Shown piece after piece: positions 8,053 through 16,025 of a stretch of DNA of 64,000 bases. Under the pieces are notes generated by a model. The model saw only the letters and a program-made list of their open reading frames with translations. It ran no database searches and was not told where the DNA came from. The number at the start of each line of letters is the position of its first letter. The stretch's first letter is position 1. The stretch covers positions 124,001 to 188,000 of the forward strand of contig NZ_JARLTC010000012.1 of assembly GCF_029382225.1 (NCBI RefSeq), in the 5' to 3' direction. This DNA is from Spongiactinospora sp. TRM90649. Its GTDB lineage: Bacteria > Actinomycetota > Actinomycetes > Streptosporangiales > Streptosporangiaceae. Position numbers and translations under genes: made by a program.

Positions 8053-8673
8053 TCAGATGAGTCCGCGTTCCATGGCCACGACGACGGCCGCCGCCCTGGT
8101 GTCCACGCCGAGTTTGGCGAAGACGTGCTTCAGGTGGGTCTTCACCGTCGTCTCGCTGATCAGCAGCGTCCTGGCGATCTCCTTGTTGGCCGACCCCCGC
8201 GCGACCAGGCGCAGCACCTCCAGCTCGCGCGGGCTCGGGTCCTGCGCGGGAGGGCGGCCGATGAGGGCGGAGGCCACCGACGGGGCCAGCACCGCCCCGC
8301 CGGCGGCGGCCGTGCGGACCGCGCGGTGCAGTTCCTCCCTCGGCGCGTCCTTGAGCAGGTACCCGGCGACCCCGGCGGCCATCGCGCGGGTGACGTCGGC
8401 GTCGGTGTCGTAGGTGGTCAGCACGATCACCTTGATCTCCGGGTGGTCCACGCGGAGGCGTTCGATGGCGCCGACGCCGTCCAGGCCGGGCATCCGCAGG
8501 TCCATCAGCACCACGTCCGGGCTTGCCCGGCGGGCCATGGCCAGCGCCTCGAAGCCGTCGGACGCCTCGGCGACCACCTCGATGCCGGGCACGTGGTCGA
8601 ACATTCCGCGCAGGCCGTCGCGGACCACCGGGTGGTCATCGACGATCATCAGTTTGAGGGGATGCGCAGGCAC
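8053..8673 (-). CDS. NarL/DesR-type response regulator of the exporter two-component system
   Basis: A 206-residue regulator. The receiver domain has the MIVDDHPVVRDGLRG start, the phospho-acceptor aspartate in VVLMDLRMPGLDG and the lysine in YLLKDAPREEL. The LuxR HTH (about 142-200) reads PSPRELEVLRLVARGSANKEIA ... TTVKTHLKHVFAKLGV. It overlaps the 3' end of the histidine kinase gene by 25 bases and is the last gene of the ABC-ATPase/permease/kinase/regulator operon, so it most likely controls that exporter in response to its signal. Confidence 0.92.
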   Translation of the reverse strand: MPAHPLKLMIVDDHPVVRDGLRGMFDHVPGIEVVAEASDGFEALAMARRASPDVVLMDLRMPGLDGVGAIERLRVDHPEIKVIVLTTYDTDADVTRAMAAGVAGYLLKDAPREELHRAVRTAAAGGAVLAPSVASALIGRPPAQDPSPRELEVLRLVARGSANKEIARTLLISETTVKTHLKHVFAKLGVDTRAAAVVVAMERGLI

Positions 8674-9770
8674 AGTGCCGTCCCCTCTCCCGGCGCGGAC
8701 TCGACGGTCAGCGTGCCGCCCACGCCGCCCGCCCGTTCCCGCATGGCGGCCAGGCCGTAGCCGGGGCCGGGCGCGGCCGGGTCGAAGCCCTCGCCGTCGT
8801 CGAACACGTCGAGCGTCACCTCATCGTCCATGTACGTCAGCGTGATCGCGACCCTGCCCGCCCGAGCGTGCTTGGCCGCGTTCGACAGGCCCTCCTGCGC
8901 CGCACGGAGCAGCGTCGTGCCCGCATCGCCGGGCAGCGGCCGGGGCGTGCCCTCCACCGACACGGTCACCGTCCCCCCGGAGGTCCGTGACCAGCGCGCC
9001 GCCACCTCGGCGAGCGCGGCGTCGAGCCGCGCGTCGGCGAGTGGGCCGGGCCGCAGCGCGTCCACGGAGCGCCGCGCCTCGGTCAGGTTGTCCCGCGCCA
9101 GTTCCTTGGCCAGCGCGATCCGCCTGCGCACGGCGGCCAGATCGGGCGCGTCCGGTTCGCCGGGGTCTTCGGGAGTCTTGGGCATCGCCTGCTCGGCCGC
9201 CTCAAGCTGGGTGATGATCCCGCTGAGCCCCTGCGCGATGGTGTCGTGGATCTCCCTGGCCAGCCGGGCCCGCTCCTCCAGCACCCCGACCGTCCGGTTC
9301 TGCGCGCTCTGCCGGGAGACGTAGTCCACGAACAGCCCGATCGCCACCACCAGGCCGGAGCTGCCGATGAGCTGCCACACCACGTCGGGCCGGTCCAGAT
9401 GACCCCTGGCCGCGAACGTGCACAGCACCGTCGCCACCGCTCCCGCGTACGACCAGGGGGCCCGCAGCATCAGGTACGGCTGCGGCATCAGCCCGAAGAT
9501 CACCACGTCGAAGGACCGGTCACCCGCCACCAGCGCCACGTAGAGCACGCAGATCACGGCCAGGTGGAAGACCATCGGGTTGAGACGCCCGAGCAGGTCC
9601 GCCCGCCGCACCACGAACAGGCCGTGCCAGGCCGCCATCAGGGCCAGCAGCGCGAGAGTGGACGGCGAGGGCGCGGCGCCCTCGCCGAACGAGAGGATCA
9701 GCCCGAGCGCCAGGCAGGCGTAGTAGAGCAGGTGGAAGGCCCGCAACCAGCGCGCCTCCCAGACGTTCAC
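8649..9770 (-). CDS. Sensor histidine kinase (HisKA_3 / DesK type)
   Basis: A 373-residue kinase. Five or so hydrophobic helices cover about residues 10-160 with almost no extracellular loops. The HisKA_3 dimerisation domain follows, with the phospho-acceptor histidine in RLAREIHDTIAQGLSGII (about 180-195). The ATP-binding domain has LLRAAQEGLSNAAKHA (N box) and VFDDGEGFD ... GYGLAAMRERA (G boxes). The GTG at 9770 begins 4 bases after the permease stop; upstream codons belong to the permease frame. A membrane-embedded sensor beside an ABC exporter usually detects membrane-active drugs or lipids. Confidence 0.9.
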   Translation of the reverse strand: MNVWEARWLRAFHLLYYACLALGLILSFGEGAAPSPSTLALLALMAAWHGLFVVRRADLLGRLNPMVFHLAVICVLYVALVAGDRSFDVVIFGLMPQPYLMLRAPWSYAGAVATVLCTFAARGHLDRPDVVWQLIGSSGLVVAIGLFVDYVSRQSAQNRTVGVLEERARLAREIHDTIAQGLSGIITQLEAAEQAMPKTPEDPGEPDAPDLAAVRRRIALAKELARDNLTEARRSVDALRPGPLADARLDAALAEVAARWSRTSGGTVTVSVEGTPRPLPGDAGTTLLRAAQEGLSNAAKHARAGRVAITLTYMDDEVTLDVFDDGEGFDPAAPGPGYGLAAMRERAGGVGGTLTVESAPGEGTALCLRIPSN

Positions 9771-9774
9771 GTGC

Positions 9775-10464
9775 TCACTCCCATCGGAACAGCGCGGCGG
9801 CGACCGCCGTGGCCACCACAATGATCCCGGCGAGGAGCACCAGAGGGAAGAGCGCGGCGGCACCGGACCACGCGCCGCTCAGGGCCTCCACGCCCGGCGT
9901 CAGCGGCAGGAAGTCGCCGATCCGCCGCAACGGCTCGGGCAGCGCCCGCCTGGGCACGGCCGCGCCCGCCAGGAAGATCATCGGAAACATCACCAGCATG
10001 CCGACCAGGCTCGCCCCCCTGGTGTTCCGCACGACGGCGGCCACCACGAACCCGAGCGCGCAGACCATCACCGTGCAGAGCAGGAAGGCGGCCGCCAGCA
10101 TGGGCAGGTCCCTGGGAGCCGGAGTGCCGAACAATGTGACCGCCGCGACCACCAGCAGCACCGACCCGGCGAACCCGGCCACGACCTGCGCCACCAGTTG
10201 CGCGCCGAACAGCAGGATCGGCGAGATCGGCGTCGTGGCCAGCCGCTTGAGCACCTTGCGCTCGCGGTAGGAGGCCACGATGCCGGGCAGCGCGCCCATC
10301 CCGCCGATGGCCACGATCATCGCGATGTAGCCGGGGACGGCGTCGCCGTCGCCGCGTTTGAGCACCAGCAGCATGAGGGGGAAGGCCATCATGAAGAACA
10401 GCGAGGCGGGGTCGCGGAACAGCAGCCTCAGCTCGGTGGCCGTGAGAGCGGCGAACGCCTTCAT
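9775..10464 (-). CDS. ABC-2 type exporter permease
   Basis: A 229-residue membrane protein with six predicted helices. The N-terminus KAFAALTATELRLLFRDPASLFFMMAFPLMLLV is typical of ABC-2 permeases, as is ASYRERKVLKRLATTPISP before the second helix. It pairs with the ATPase whose stop codon overlaps its ATG (ATGA, 10461-10464). The pair should form a drug or lipid export complex at the cytoplasmic membrane. The ATG at 10464 is chosen because upstream codons are the ATPase gene in another frame. Confidence 0.9.
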   Translation of the reverse strand: MKAFAALTATELRLLFRDPASLFFMMAFPLMLLVLKRGDGDAVPGYIAMIVAIGGMGALPGIVASYRERKVLKRLATTPISPILLFGAQLVAQVVAGFAGSVLLVVAAVTLFGTPAPRDLPMLAAAFLLCTVMVCALGFVVAAVVRNTRGASLVGMLVMFPMIFLAGAAVPRRALPEPLRRIGDFLPLTPGVEALSGAWSGAAALFPLVLLAGIIVVATAVAAALFRWE

Positions 10465-11174
10465 CGGTCGCCTCCCACGATGGCGAAGTACGCCTCTTCC
10501 AGCGAGGCGGTGCCGGCGCGGGCGGCGATCTCGGCCGGGGCGCCGATGTCCCGCACCCGGCCCCCCGCGAGGACGGCGACCCGGTCGCAGAGCGCCTCGG
10601 TCTCGTCGAAGTAGTGGCTGACCAGGACGACGGTGGTGCCCGCCGTCTTCAGGTCGCCGACCAGCCGCCACGTCTCGCGGCGCGCGATCGGGTCCAGGCC
10701 GGTGGTCAGCTCGTCGAGCACGACCACCTCGGGGTCGCCGACCAGGGCGAGCGCGAGCATCAGCCGCTGCTTCTGGCCGCCGGAGAGGTCGCCGTACGCC
10801 TTCGCGGCCAGCGGGCGCAGGCCCCAGCGGTCCATCACCTCGCGCCAGTCGGCCGCCTCGCGGTAGAAGGCGGCGAACATGCGCAGCGCCTCGGCGACCT
10901 TGAGCCGCTCGGGCAGCGCGCTCTCCTGCAACTGGGACCCGACGCGCTGGGCCAGCGCCCGCCGTCCGCGGTGCGGGTCATGCCCGAGCACCCGCACGGT
11001 GCCGCCGTCGGGGCGCTTGAGCCCGATCAGGCACTCCACGGTGGTGGTCTTGCCCGCGCCGTTGTGACCGACGATGCCGAAGGTCTCCCCGGCCCGGACC
11101 GTGAACGTCACCCCGTCCACGGCGTGCGTGTCCCCGTAGGTCTTGCGGAGGTCTGTCACCTCGATGGCTTCCAT
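10461..11174 (-). CDS. ABC exporter ATP-binding protein (DrrA-like)
   Basis: A 237-residue ATPase with all motifs: Walker A GHNGAGKTTT (about 36-45), Q loop QLQESALPERLKV, signature LSGGQKQRLMLALAL, Walker B VVVLDELTTGLD and the switch histidine in VVLVSHYFDE. The Walker B segment ends in DE, although the following threonine is where many ATPases have P. First gene of the four-gene exporter/two-component operon. Substrate unknown; DrrA/CcmA-type subunits usually serve drug or lipid efflux. Confidence 0.92.
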   Translation of the reverse strand: MEAIEVTDLRKTYGDTHAVDGVTFTVRAGETFGIVGHNGAGKTTTVECLIGLKRPDGGTVRVLGHDPHRGRRALAQRVGSQLQESALPERLKVAEALRMFAAFYREAADWREVMDRWGLRPLAAKAYGDLSGGQKQRLMLALALVGDPEVVVLDELTTGLDPIARRETWRLVGDLKTAGTTVVLVSHYFDETEALCDRVAVLAGGRVRDIGAPAEIAARAGTASLEEAYFAIVGGDR

Positions 11175-11231
11175 GCCTCAAGGCTCGCGCCGCGAAGATC
11201 GGCGCGGCATCACCCGTCGCGTCGCCCGGCA

Positions 11232-11693
11232 TCACCCGTTCGGAGGATGCGGCTTCCGCGCCTCGAACAGGACCCTGGCGGAGTGCGCGACGAACGGGCC
11301 GTTCCGCTGGATCAGCTCGTGGAGGTCGCGCAGCCGGTCGGCGTACCCCTCGGCGGTGAATCCCGGCACGATTTAGATCACCTTGCGCAGGAAGTAGACG
11401 TCCGCGCCGACGTCCGCGAACTCCAGCAGCCGGGTGGCCTTGGCCACGTTCGGCGGCCAGGACTCGGTGGCCGCCATCGCCGCGGGCAGCCGCGCCGCGC
11501 CCGCCGACACCTCGCCGCCGCCGGTCTGCACGTCCAGCGCGGCGGCGGCCCCGGCGAGGCGGTCGCTCATCAGGCGCTGGTAGCCCTACGAGGGGTGCTG
11601 TTCGCTCGCCCGGCCGTCGAGCCAGGAGAAGTCCCATCCCGCGACGGGCGCGGCGGCCGCCTCCGCCACCAGGTCATCGAATGTGCGTGCCAT
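11232..11693 (-). pseudogene. SAM-dependent methyltransferase, internally deleted with two nonsense codons
   Basis: The minus frame starts MARTFDDLVAEAAAAPVAGWDFSWLDGRASEQHPS, meets TAG at 11586-11588, continues GYQRLMSDRLAGAAAALDVQTGGGEV ... ESWPPNVAKATRLLEFADVGADVYFLRKVI, meets TAA at 11373-11375, then IVPGFTAEGYADRLRDLHELIQRNGPFVAHSARVLFEARK. Relatives are methyltransferases of about 250 residues in which ATESWPPNVA is followed by the SAM-binding core. Here that core (about 90 residues) is missing, with N- and C-terminal thirds joined in frame. Three independent lesions make this a clear pseudogene, upstream of the ABC exporter operon. Confidence 0.85.
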
Positions 11694-11713
11694 GCTCACA
11701 TCCTGGCAGCGGG

Positions 11714-14023
11714 TCATCCGTCCAGGTTCTGGCGGCCCCATGGGGAGTCGTCCCGGTCGCCCTGGTCACCACGGTCACCACGGTCACCACGGCCGTCCCG
11801 GTCGCGGCGGTCGTTCCCGTTGCCGTTCCCGTTGTTTCCGTTGTCTCGGTCGCCCCTGTTGTCCCGGTCGTCGCGGTTGCCGGGACCGCGGTCGTTCCCG
11901 TTGTCCCGGTCGCGGTCCTCTTCGGTGTCCCGGGGTTCGGGGGCGCAGTCCTTGGTGCAGCCGCCGAAGCGGGCCGTGTCCACCGGCGTGAACGGCGTGG
12001 CCGCGACGCCGCTCAGCGCGGCCGTCATGGTCGCCTGCCAGATCGGGCCGGGCAGCGACGCGCCCTGGACCGCGCCGTAGTACCGCCCGCCGATGGTTAC
12101 GCCGGTGAGCTTGTGCCGCTGCGCGCCGCGCGGGTCGCCGATGGCGACGGCACCTGCCAGGTCGGGGGTGAACCCGGCGAACCAGGCGGTGGCGTATCCG
12201 TCGGTGGTGCCGGTCTTCCCGGCCGCCGGGCGGCCGATGGACAGGCCGCGCGCGGTGCCGTTGGTGAACACCCCGGACAGGATGTGCGCGGTCGCGTCGG
12301 CCACCCCCGGGTCCAGCGCCCGTTCGCAGCGCGGCCGGTAGTTGGTCTTCTTGCCGTCGCGGCCGGTGATCGAGGTGATCGCCATGGGCTCGCAGTAGGT
12401 GCCGCGCGCGGCGATGGCCGCGTAGGCGGTGGCCATGGTCACCGGGTCGCTCTCGTTGATGCCGAGCGTGAACGTCTCGTACTCGTGCAGGGCGGCGCCG
12501 TCGGCCCGCTTGACGCCCAGTGACCTGGCGGTCTCGGCCGTCTCGCACAGGCCGACCCGCTCCTGCAAGGCCATGAAGAAGGTGTTGACCGAGCCCCAGG
12601 TGCCGGTGGCCAGCGTCTTGAAGCCGGGCGAGCCCTCGTCGTTGGTGACCGTCCAGGACGGGTCGCCCACGTTCTCGCCCGCGCAGTTGCGGAAGGCGGC
12701 GCTCCCGGACGCGGTGTACCCGGCCCCGGCGGTGATGCCGTCGTCGATCCGCATGCCCTGCTTGAGCGCGGTGATCAGGGTGAACGTCTTGTACGTCGAG
12801 CCCGGCTGGAAGCCGCTCAGCCCGCCGTGCTTGGAGTCGGCGACGGGGTTGTAGGAGATGTGGTTCCGCGCCGAGCCGTAGGGACGGCTGGCCGCGATCG
12901 CCCTGATCTCGCCCGTACCCGGCTGGACCAGCGCCTCGGCGGCCAGCGCGCGGTCCGAGGCCGCGACGTGCTTCTTGATCGCCGCCTCCGCCGCCCGCTG
13001 CGCCTTGGCGTCGAGCGTGGTGCGGACCTGGAGCCCGCCCAGCCCGAAGGTCCGCTCCCGCGTGTCCCGCGTGCGGCCGAAGGCGGGGTCGGACAGCAGC
13101 TCGTGGCGCACGTACTCGCAGAAGTACGGATAGCGGCTCTCCTGGCAGCCGTTGGGCTGCCGGACACCCTTGTAGCCGAGCTTGCGGGCCTTGGCCTCCG
13201 CCGCCTGCGCGCGGGTGATCCGGCCCAGCTCCGCCATCCGGTCGAGCACCACGTTGCGGCGTTCGAGCAGCAGCCGCTTCGCCTTCGCCCCGCGGTCGGG
13301 CGAGGTCCGGTTCGGGTCCTGGACGGCACCGGCCAGCGTGGCGGCCTGGGCCAGGTCGAGCTTGGCGGCCGAGACGCCGAAGAAGCGCTTGGCGGCGGCC
13401 TCCACGCCATTGGCTCCGGCACCGAAGTATGCGATGTTCAGATATTTCTCAAGAATCTGATCTTTGGTGTACTTCTGCTCGACCGCCATCGCGTGCCGCA
13501 GCTCCCTGAGCTTGCGCGCGTAGCTGGCCTCCACCGCCGCGTTCTTCTCCTCATCGGTCCGCGCCGAGTTGAGCAGCACCTGCTTGACGTACTGCTGCGT
13601 GATCGACGAGCCGCCCTGGCCGATGCCCCCTGAGGCGAAGTTCTTGACCACGGCGCGGGCGGTGCCCTCGACGTCGATCGCGCCGTGGTCGTAGAAGCGG
13701 TAGTCCTCGATCGCGACGATGGCCGTACGCATCACCTCGGAGACGCTCTCCAGCGGGACGGCCCGGCGGTCCTGCGCGTAGAACTGCGCGATCCGCTTGC
13801 CGTCGCGGTCGTAGACCGTGGTCTTCTCGGGGAGCGGGGGCTCGGCCAGCGCCTCGGGCCGGAGGTTCAGCGCGTCGGCCACCGCGACCACGGCGGTCCC
13901 CGAGCCGCCCACCCCGGGCAACACGAGCGCGGCGGTCACCAGCCCGGCGGCGGTGGCGGCGGTGGCGAGGCGGGCGATGCTGGACAGGCGGGTACGGGGC
14001 GACGAGCTGGACATACCGGCCAT
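11714..14023 (-). CDS. Bifunctional penicillin-binding protein (class A, transglycosylase/transpeptidase)
   Basis: A 769-residue membrane-anchored peptidoglycan synthase. The N-terminal helix (about 15-45) is followed by the GT51 glycosyltransferase (about 65-260) with catalytic glutamate in IVAIEDYRFYDHGAID (E106) and GGSSITQQYVKQ. The penicillin-binding transpeptidase has nucleophile serine in GSTYK (S409), SVN (478-480) and KTGTT (603-607). The tail (about 696-769) is an extreme low-complexity stretch of Asp, Arg, Asn and Gly. The ATG at 14023 is used; another ATG lies 9 bases later, and neither has a strong ribosome site. Polymerises and cross-links cell-wall glycan outside the membrane. 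Confidence 0.92.
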   Translation of the reverse strand: MAGMSSSSPRTRLSSIARLATAATAAGLVTAALVLPGVGGSGTAVVAVADALNLRPEALAEPPLPEKTTVYDRDGKRIAQFYAQDRRAVPLESVSEVMRTAIVAIEDYRFYDHGAIDVEGTARAVVKNFASGGIGQGGSSITQQYVKQVLLNSARTDEEKNAAVEASYARKLRELRHAMAVEQKYTKDQILEKYLNIAYFGAGANGVEAAAKRFFGVSAAKLDLAQAATLAGAVQDPNRTSPDRGAKAKRLLLERRNVVLDRMAELGRITRAQAAEAKARKLGYKGVRQPNGCQESRYPYFCEYVRHELLSDPAFGRTRDTRERTFGLGGLQVRTTLDAKAQRAAEAAIKKHVAASDRALAAEALVQPGTGEIRAIAASRPYGSARNHISYNPVADSKHGGLSGFQPGSTYKTFTLITALKQGMRIDDGITAGAGYTASGSAAFRNCAGENVGDPSWTVTNDEGSPGFKTLATGTWGSVNTFFMALQERVGLCETAETARSLGVKRADGAALHEYETFTLGINESDPVTMATAYAAIAARGTYCEPMAITSITGRDGKKTNYRPRCERALDPGVADATAHILSGVFTNGTARGLSIGRPAAGKTGTTDGYATAWFAGFTPDLAGAVAIGDPRGAQRHKLTGVTIGGRYYGAVQGASLPGPIWQATMTAALSGVAATPFTPVDTARFGGCTKDCAPEPRDTEEDRDRDNGNDRGPGNRDDRDNRGDRDNGNNGNGNGNDRRDRDGRGDRGDRGDQGDRDDSPWGRQNLDG
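11730..11938 (-). repeat. Low-complexity D/R/N/G-coding repeat at the 3' end of the PBP gene
   Basis: Imperfect tandem hexamers and nonamers of the type GGGAACGAC and GGTGACCGT encode DRDNGND, GNRDDRDNRGDRD and RGDRGDRGDQGD units. The tail is strongly hydrophilic, near charge-balanced and expected to be disordered outside the membrane. Such repeats can change length by slippage. Confidence 0.75.
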
Positions 14024-14560
14024 AAGAGCACATTGACCTGCGTATTGTCTAATATTGGTATTAATCACACACCGATACCCGAATGGATATCACCCCAGGT
14101 CTCCATACTGCCCTACGATCACCAGCACCATGGACTTCGTGCCGTTCTTTCTCCCCATTCCCCTCGCGGCCCGCACTGTGGCACTGGTCCTCTCGGCGGC
14201 CACGGCTCCGGACGGTGACCGTCTCCGGATGCGCCGCAGGTATCGGATCGCGGGAACGGCGCCGCCCCTCGCCGGAGTCGCGCCGCACCAAGATCATCCC
14301 CGCCATCGTCGCAAGGCCCGCCGCCCCGCTGGTGGAAGCGGTCTTCCTCCCCGGTGGTGGCCGTGCCGCTGATCGCCGTTGTGGTCGCGATCCTGGCCGA
14401 ACGGGTACGGCGGGCGGCCGGGAGGCGTCCGGGGTTGTACGGATAACTCCGTTCGGCTTCCCCGCCCTGGCTCCCTTGGACGATCGTCGGTGGTACCGGC
14501 CGTCCGTGGCCATCCGGGTTCGTCCAGACGGCCGGGATCGTCAGCCGAAGGGAGACGCCT
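14024..14560. other. Intergenic region, probably holding a decayed small membrane-protein gene
   Basis: No intact gene is convincing. An AT-rich patch (TAATATTGGTATTAAT, 14050-14065) upstream of the PBP gene may hold its promoter. On the plus strand an ATG at 14129 gives MDFVPFFLPIPLAARTVALVL, and another frame near 14365-14446 gives AVPLIAVVVAILAERVRRAAG before a TAA. The two hydrophobic pieces in different frames suggest a frameshifted membrane protein. Evidence is weak. Confidence 0.3.
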
Positions 14561-15391
14561 GTGGGAACAACCACGATCCAGGACGGGTTCGTCGCCGAGA
14601 TCACCTCCCGGGAACCCGTGACCGAGGTCGTCGAAGACGTGCGGGAGGCGCTGCTGGCGCACGCCGTCGTGGTCCTCCGCGAGCAGGACCTTCCGGCCCT
14701 CGCGCAGGCGGCCTTCACCCGCCTGCTCGGGCCGCTGGAGCCGGCCTCGGACATGCGCAACCACCACCCGGACAGCACCGACGTCATGGTGGTGGACAAC
14801 TCGGGCAGGACTCCGATCGTGGGGAACCAGTGGTGGCACTCCGACCGCTCGTTCCTGCCGGAGCCCACCCACTACACCGTCCTGTTCGGACGGACCGTCC
14901 CGCCATCGGGCACCGAGACGGTCTTCGCCGACATGGTCGCCGCCTGCCGGCGGATGCCCGCGCCGTGGCGGACGGCGCTACGCGGCGCGCTGGGCGTGCA
15001 CTCCTACGACCGGCTCGCCCACCTGCGCGCCGAGAGCCACCGCGCTCCCGTCCAGCCGGACTACGCCGTCCGGTTCCCGCCGGTCCGCCACCCCGTGGTG
15101 CGCCTGCACGAGGAGTCGGGGGCCGCCGCCCTCTATCTCAGTGAGCTGTGCCTGACGGGCGTGGAGTCCGAGCGCGGGACGCCCGTGGAGGGCGTCTCCG
15201 TGGACGGCCTGCACGCCCACGCCACCGCCGGGGAGTTCCTCTACCGGCATCCGTGGCGGCCGGGTGACGTCGTGATCTGGGACAACTGCCGGGTGATGCA
15301 CCGGGCCGGGGAACTGCGCCCGGGCGTCGCGCGGATCCTGCACAGGACCACCACGGCGGGCGGGCCGCCACTGCCGGCCGTCCCGCCCTGA
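14561..15391 (+). CDS. TauD/TfdA-family Fe(II)/2-oxoglutarate-dependent dioxygenase
   Basis: A 276-residue enzyme. The iron ligands are seen as WWHSD (H and D, about 87-89) and the distal histidine in NCRVMHRAG (about 247); the 2-oxoglutarate-binding arginine is in RILHRTT. TauD relatives hydroxylate small organic acids such as taurine or 2,4-D, or natural-product intermediates. The usual FGP-like N-terminal segment (TRLLGPLEPASD) is present. It starts with GTG at 14561 preceded by AAGGGAG. It stands alone and ends at a strong hairpin, so no substrate can be assigned. Sulfonate scavenging would fit the sulfate importer 3 kb away, but this is speculative. Confidence 0.88.
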   Translation: MGTTTIQDGFVAEITSREPVTEVVEDVREALLAHAVVVLREQDLPALAQAAFTRLLGPLEPASDMRNHHPDSTDVMVVDNSGRTPIVGNQWWHSDRSFLPEPTHYTVLFGRTVPPSGTETVFADMVAACRRMPAPWRTALRGALGVHSYDRLAHLRAESHRAPVQPDYAVRFPPVRHPVVRLHEESGAAALYLSELCLTGVESERGTPVEGVSVDGLHAHATAGEFLYRHPWRPGDVVIWDNCRVMHRAGELRPGVARILHRTTTAGGPPLPAVPP

Positions 15392-15418
15392 TCCGGCGGC
15401 CGATCGATCCCGATACAC

Positions 15419-15449
15419 GGGGGTCTTCCATCACGGATGGAAGACCCCC
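15419..15449 (+). terminator. Perfect 14-bp hairpin after the dioxygenase gene
   Basis: GGGGGTCTTCCATC at 15419-15432 pairs exactly with GATGGAAGACCCCC at 15436-15449 around a 3-base loop, 27 bases after the stop. No T-run follows, as is usual in actinobacteria. Confidence 0.85.
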
Positions 15450-15528
15450 GATCTTCCCCGATCAGCGAGACCTCCGTCCGGGCCAACGAACGACTCTCCG
15501 CGCGAGAAGGGAAGGGAGGGAGGAAACC

Positions 15529-15564
15529 ATGTCACGGACGACAACAGTTCCTTCCGCGCCGTAA
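15529..15564 (+). CDS. Possible 11-residue leader peptide (MSRTTTVPSAP)
   Basis: An ATG at 15529 is preceded at good spacing by a very strong ribosome site (GGGAGGGAGG, 15515-15524) but reads only 11 codons to TAA. A second tiny frame with similar residues and an equally strong site lies at 15950. Either leader peptides or accidental; see the finding. Between 15565 and 15949 I see no coding region. Confidence 0.3.
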   Translation: MSRTTTVPSAP

Positions 15565-15949
15565 CAAGTACACCTGAAATCCGGCGGCGTCGCGAGACGG
15601 GCACGAACAACGCTCACCACGATGTTCGTCCATGCTGGTCAAGCGATTCCACCGGCACGTATCCGGGATCGGCCCGGACGTCGGCCCAATGGGGCGCGCG
15701 TCCCGGTCACGGATCCCGGACAGGACGTGTTGGATACGGTCGCACCGGAATTCGGTGCGCGTGAGGCGAAAAGGACCGCCCGGGACGCAGGTCTCCGACC
15801 TGCGCGAGGCGGTTCGGTGTAACCAGGAGTGACCGAGATTGCGACAACTGTGGTCATCCGGCGAGTATTCCGGAAGCATGTGTGGTGTCCGGGCCACGAA
15901 GCGATCCCGCCGTCCCTCGAAACGGGACGTGCGAGGGAGGAAGGCTCCC

Positions 15950-16015
15950 ATGACACTGCGTTCCACCACCACTATCGTCCCCGGTGCGGCCGGGGCGCGT
16001 TCCGTCACGGCGTGA
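15950..16015 (+). CDS. Possible 21-residue leader peptide upstream of the HTH-receptor fusion gene
   Basis: ATG at 15950 with ribosome site GGGAGGAAGG (15934-15943) opens a 21-codon frame (MTLRSTTTIVPGAAGARSVT then A, TGA at 16013). It ends 10 bases before the proposed GTG of the fusion gene, in another frame. It shares R-TTT-VP residues with the peptide frame at 15529. It could be a translated leader coupling expression of the large gene, or the true start region with an unrecognised frameshift. Confidence 0.35.
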   Translation: MTLRSTTTIVPGAAGARSVTA

Positions 16016-16025
16016 GACCACGCTC

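Noticed and set aside
14083..15144. Alternative frame over the TauD-like gene
   Set aside because: The GTG-started dioxygenase frame holds the iron and 2-oxoglutarate motifs; the other frame has none.
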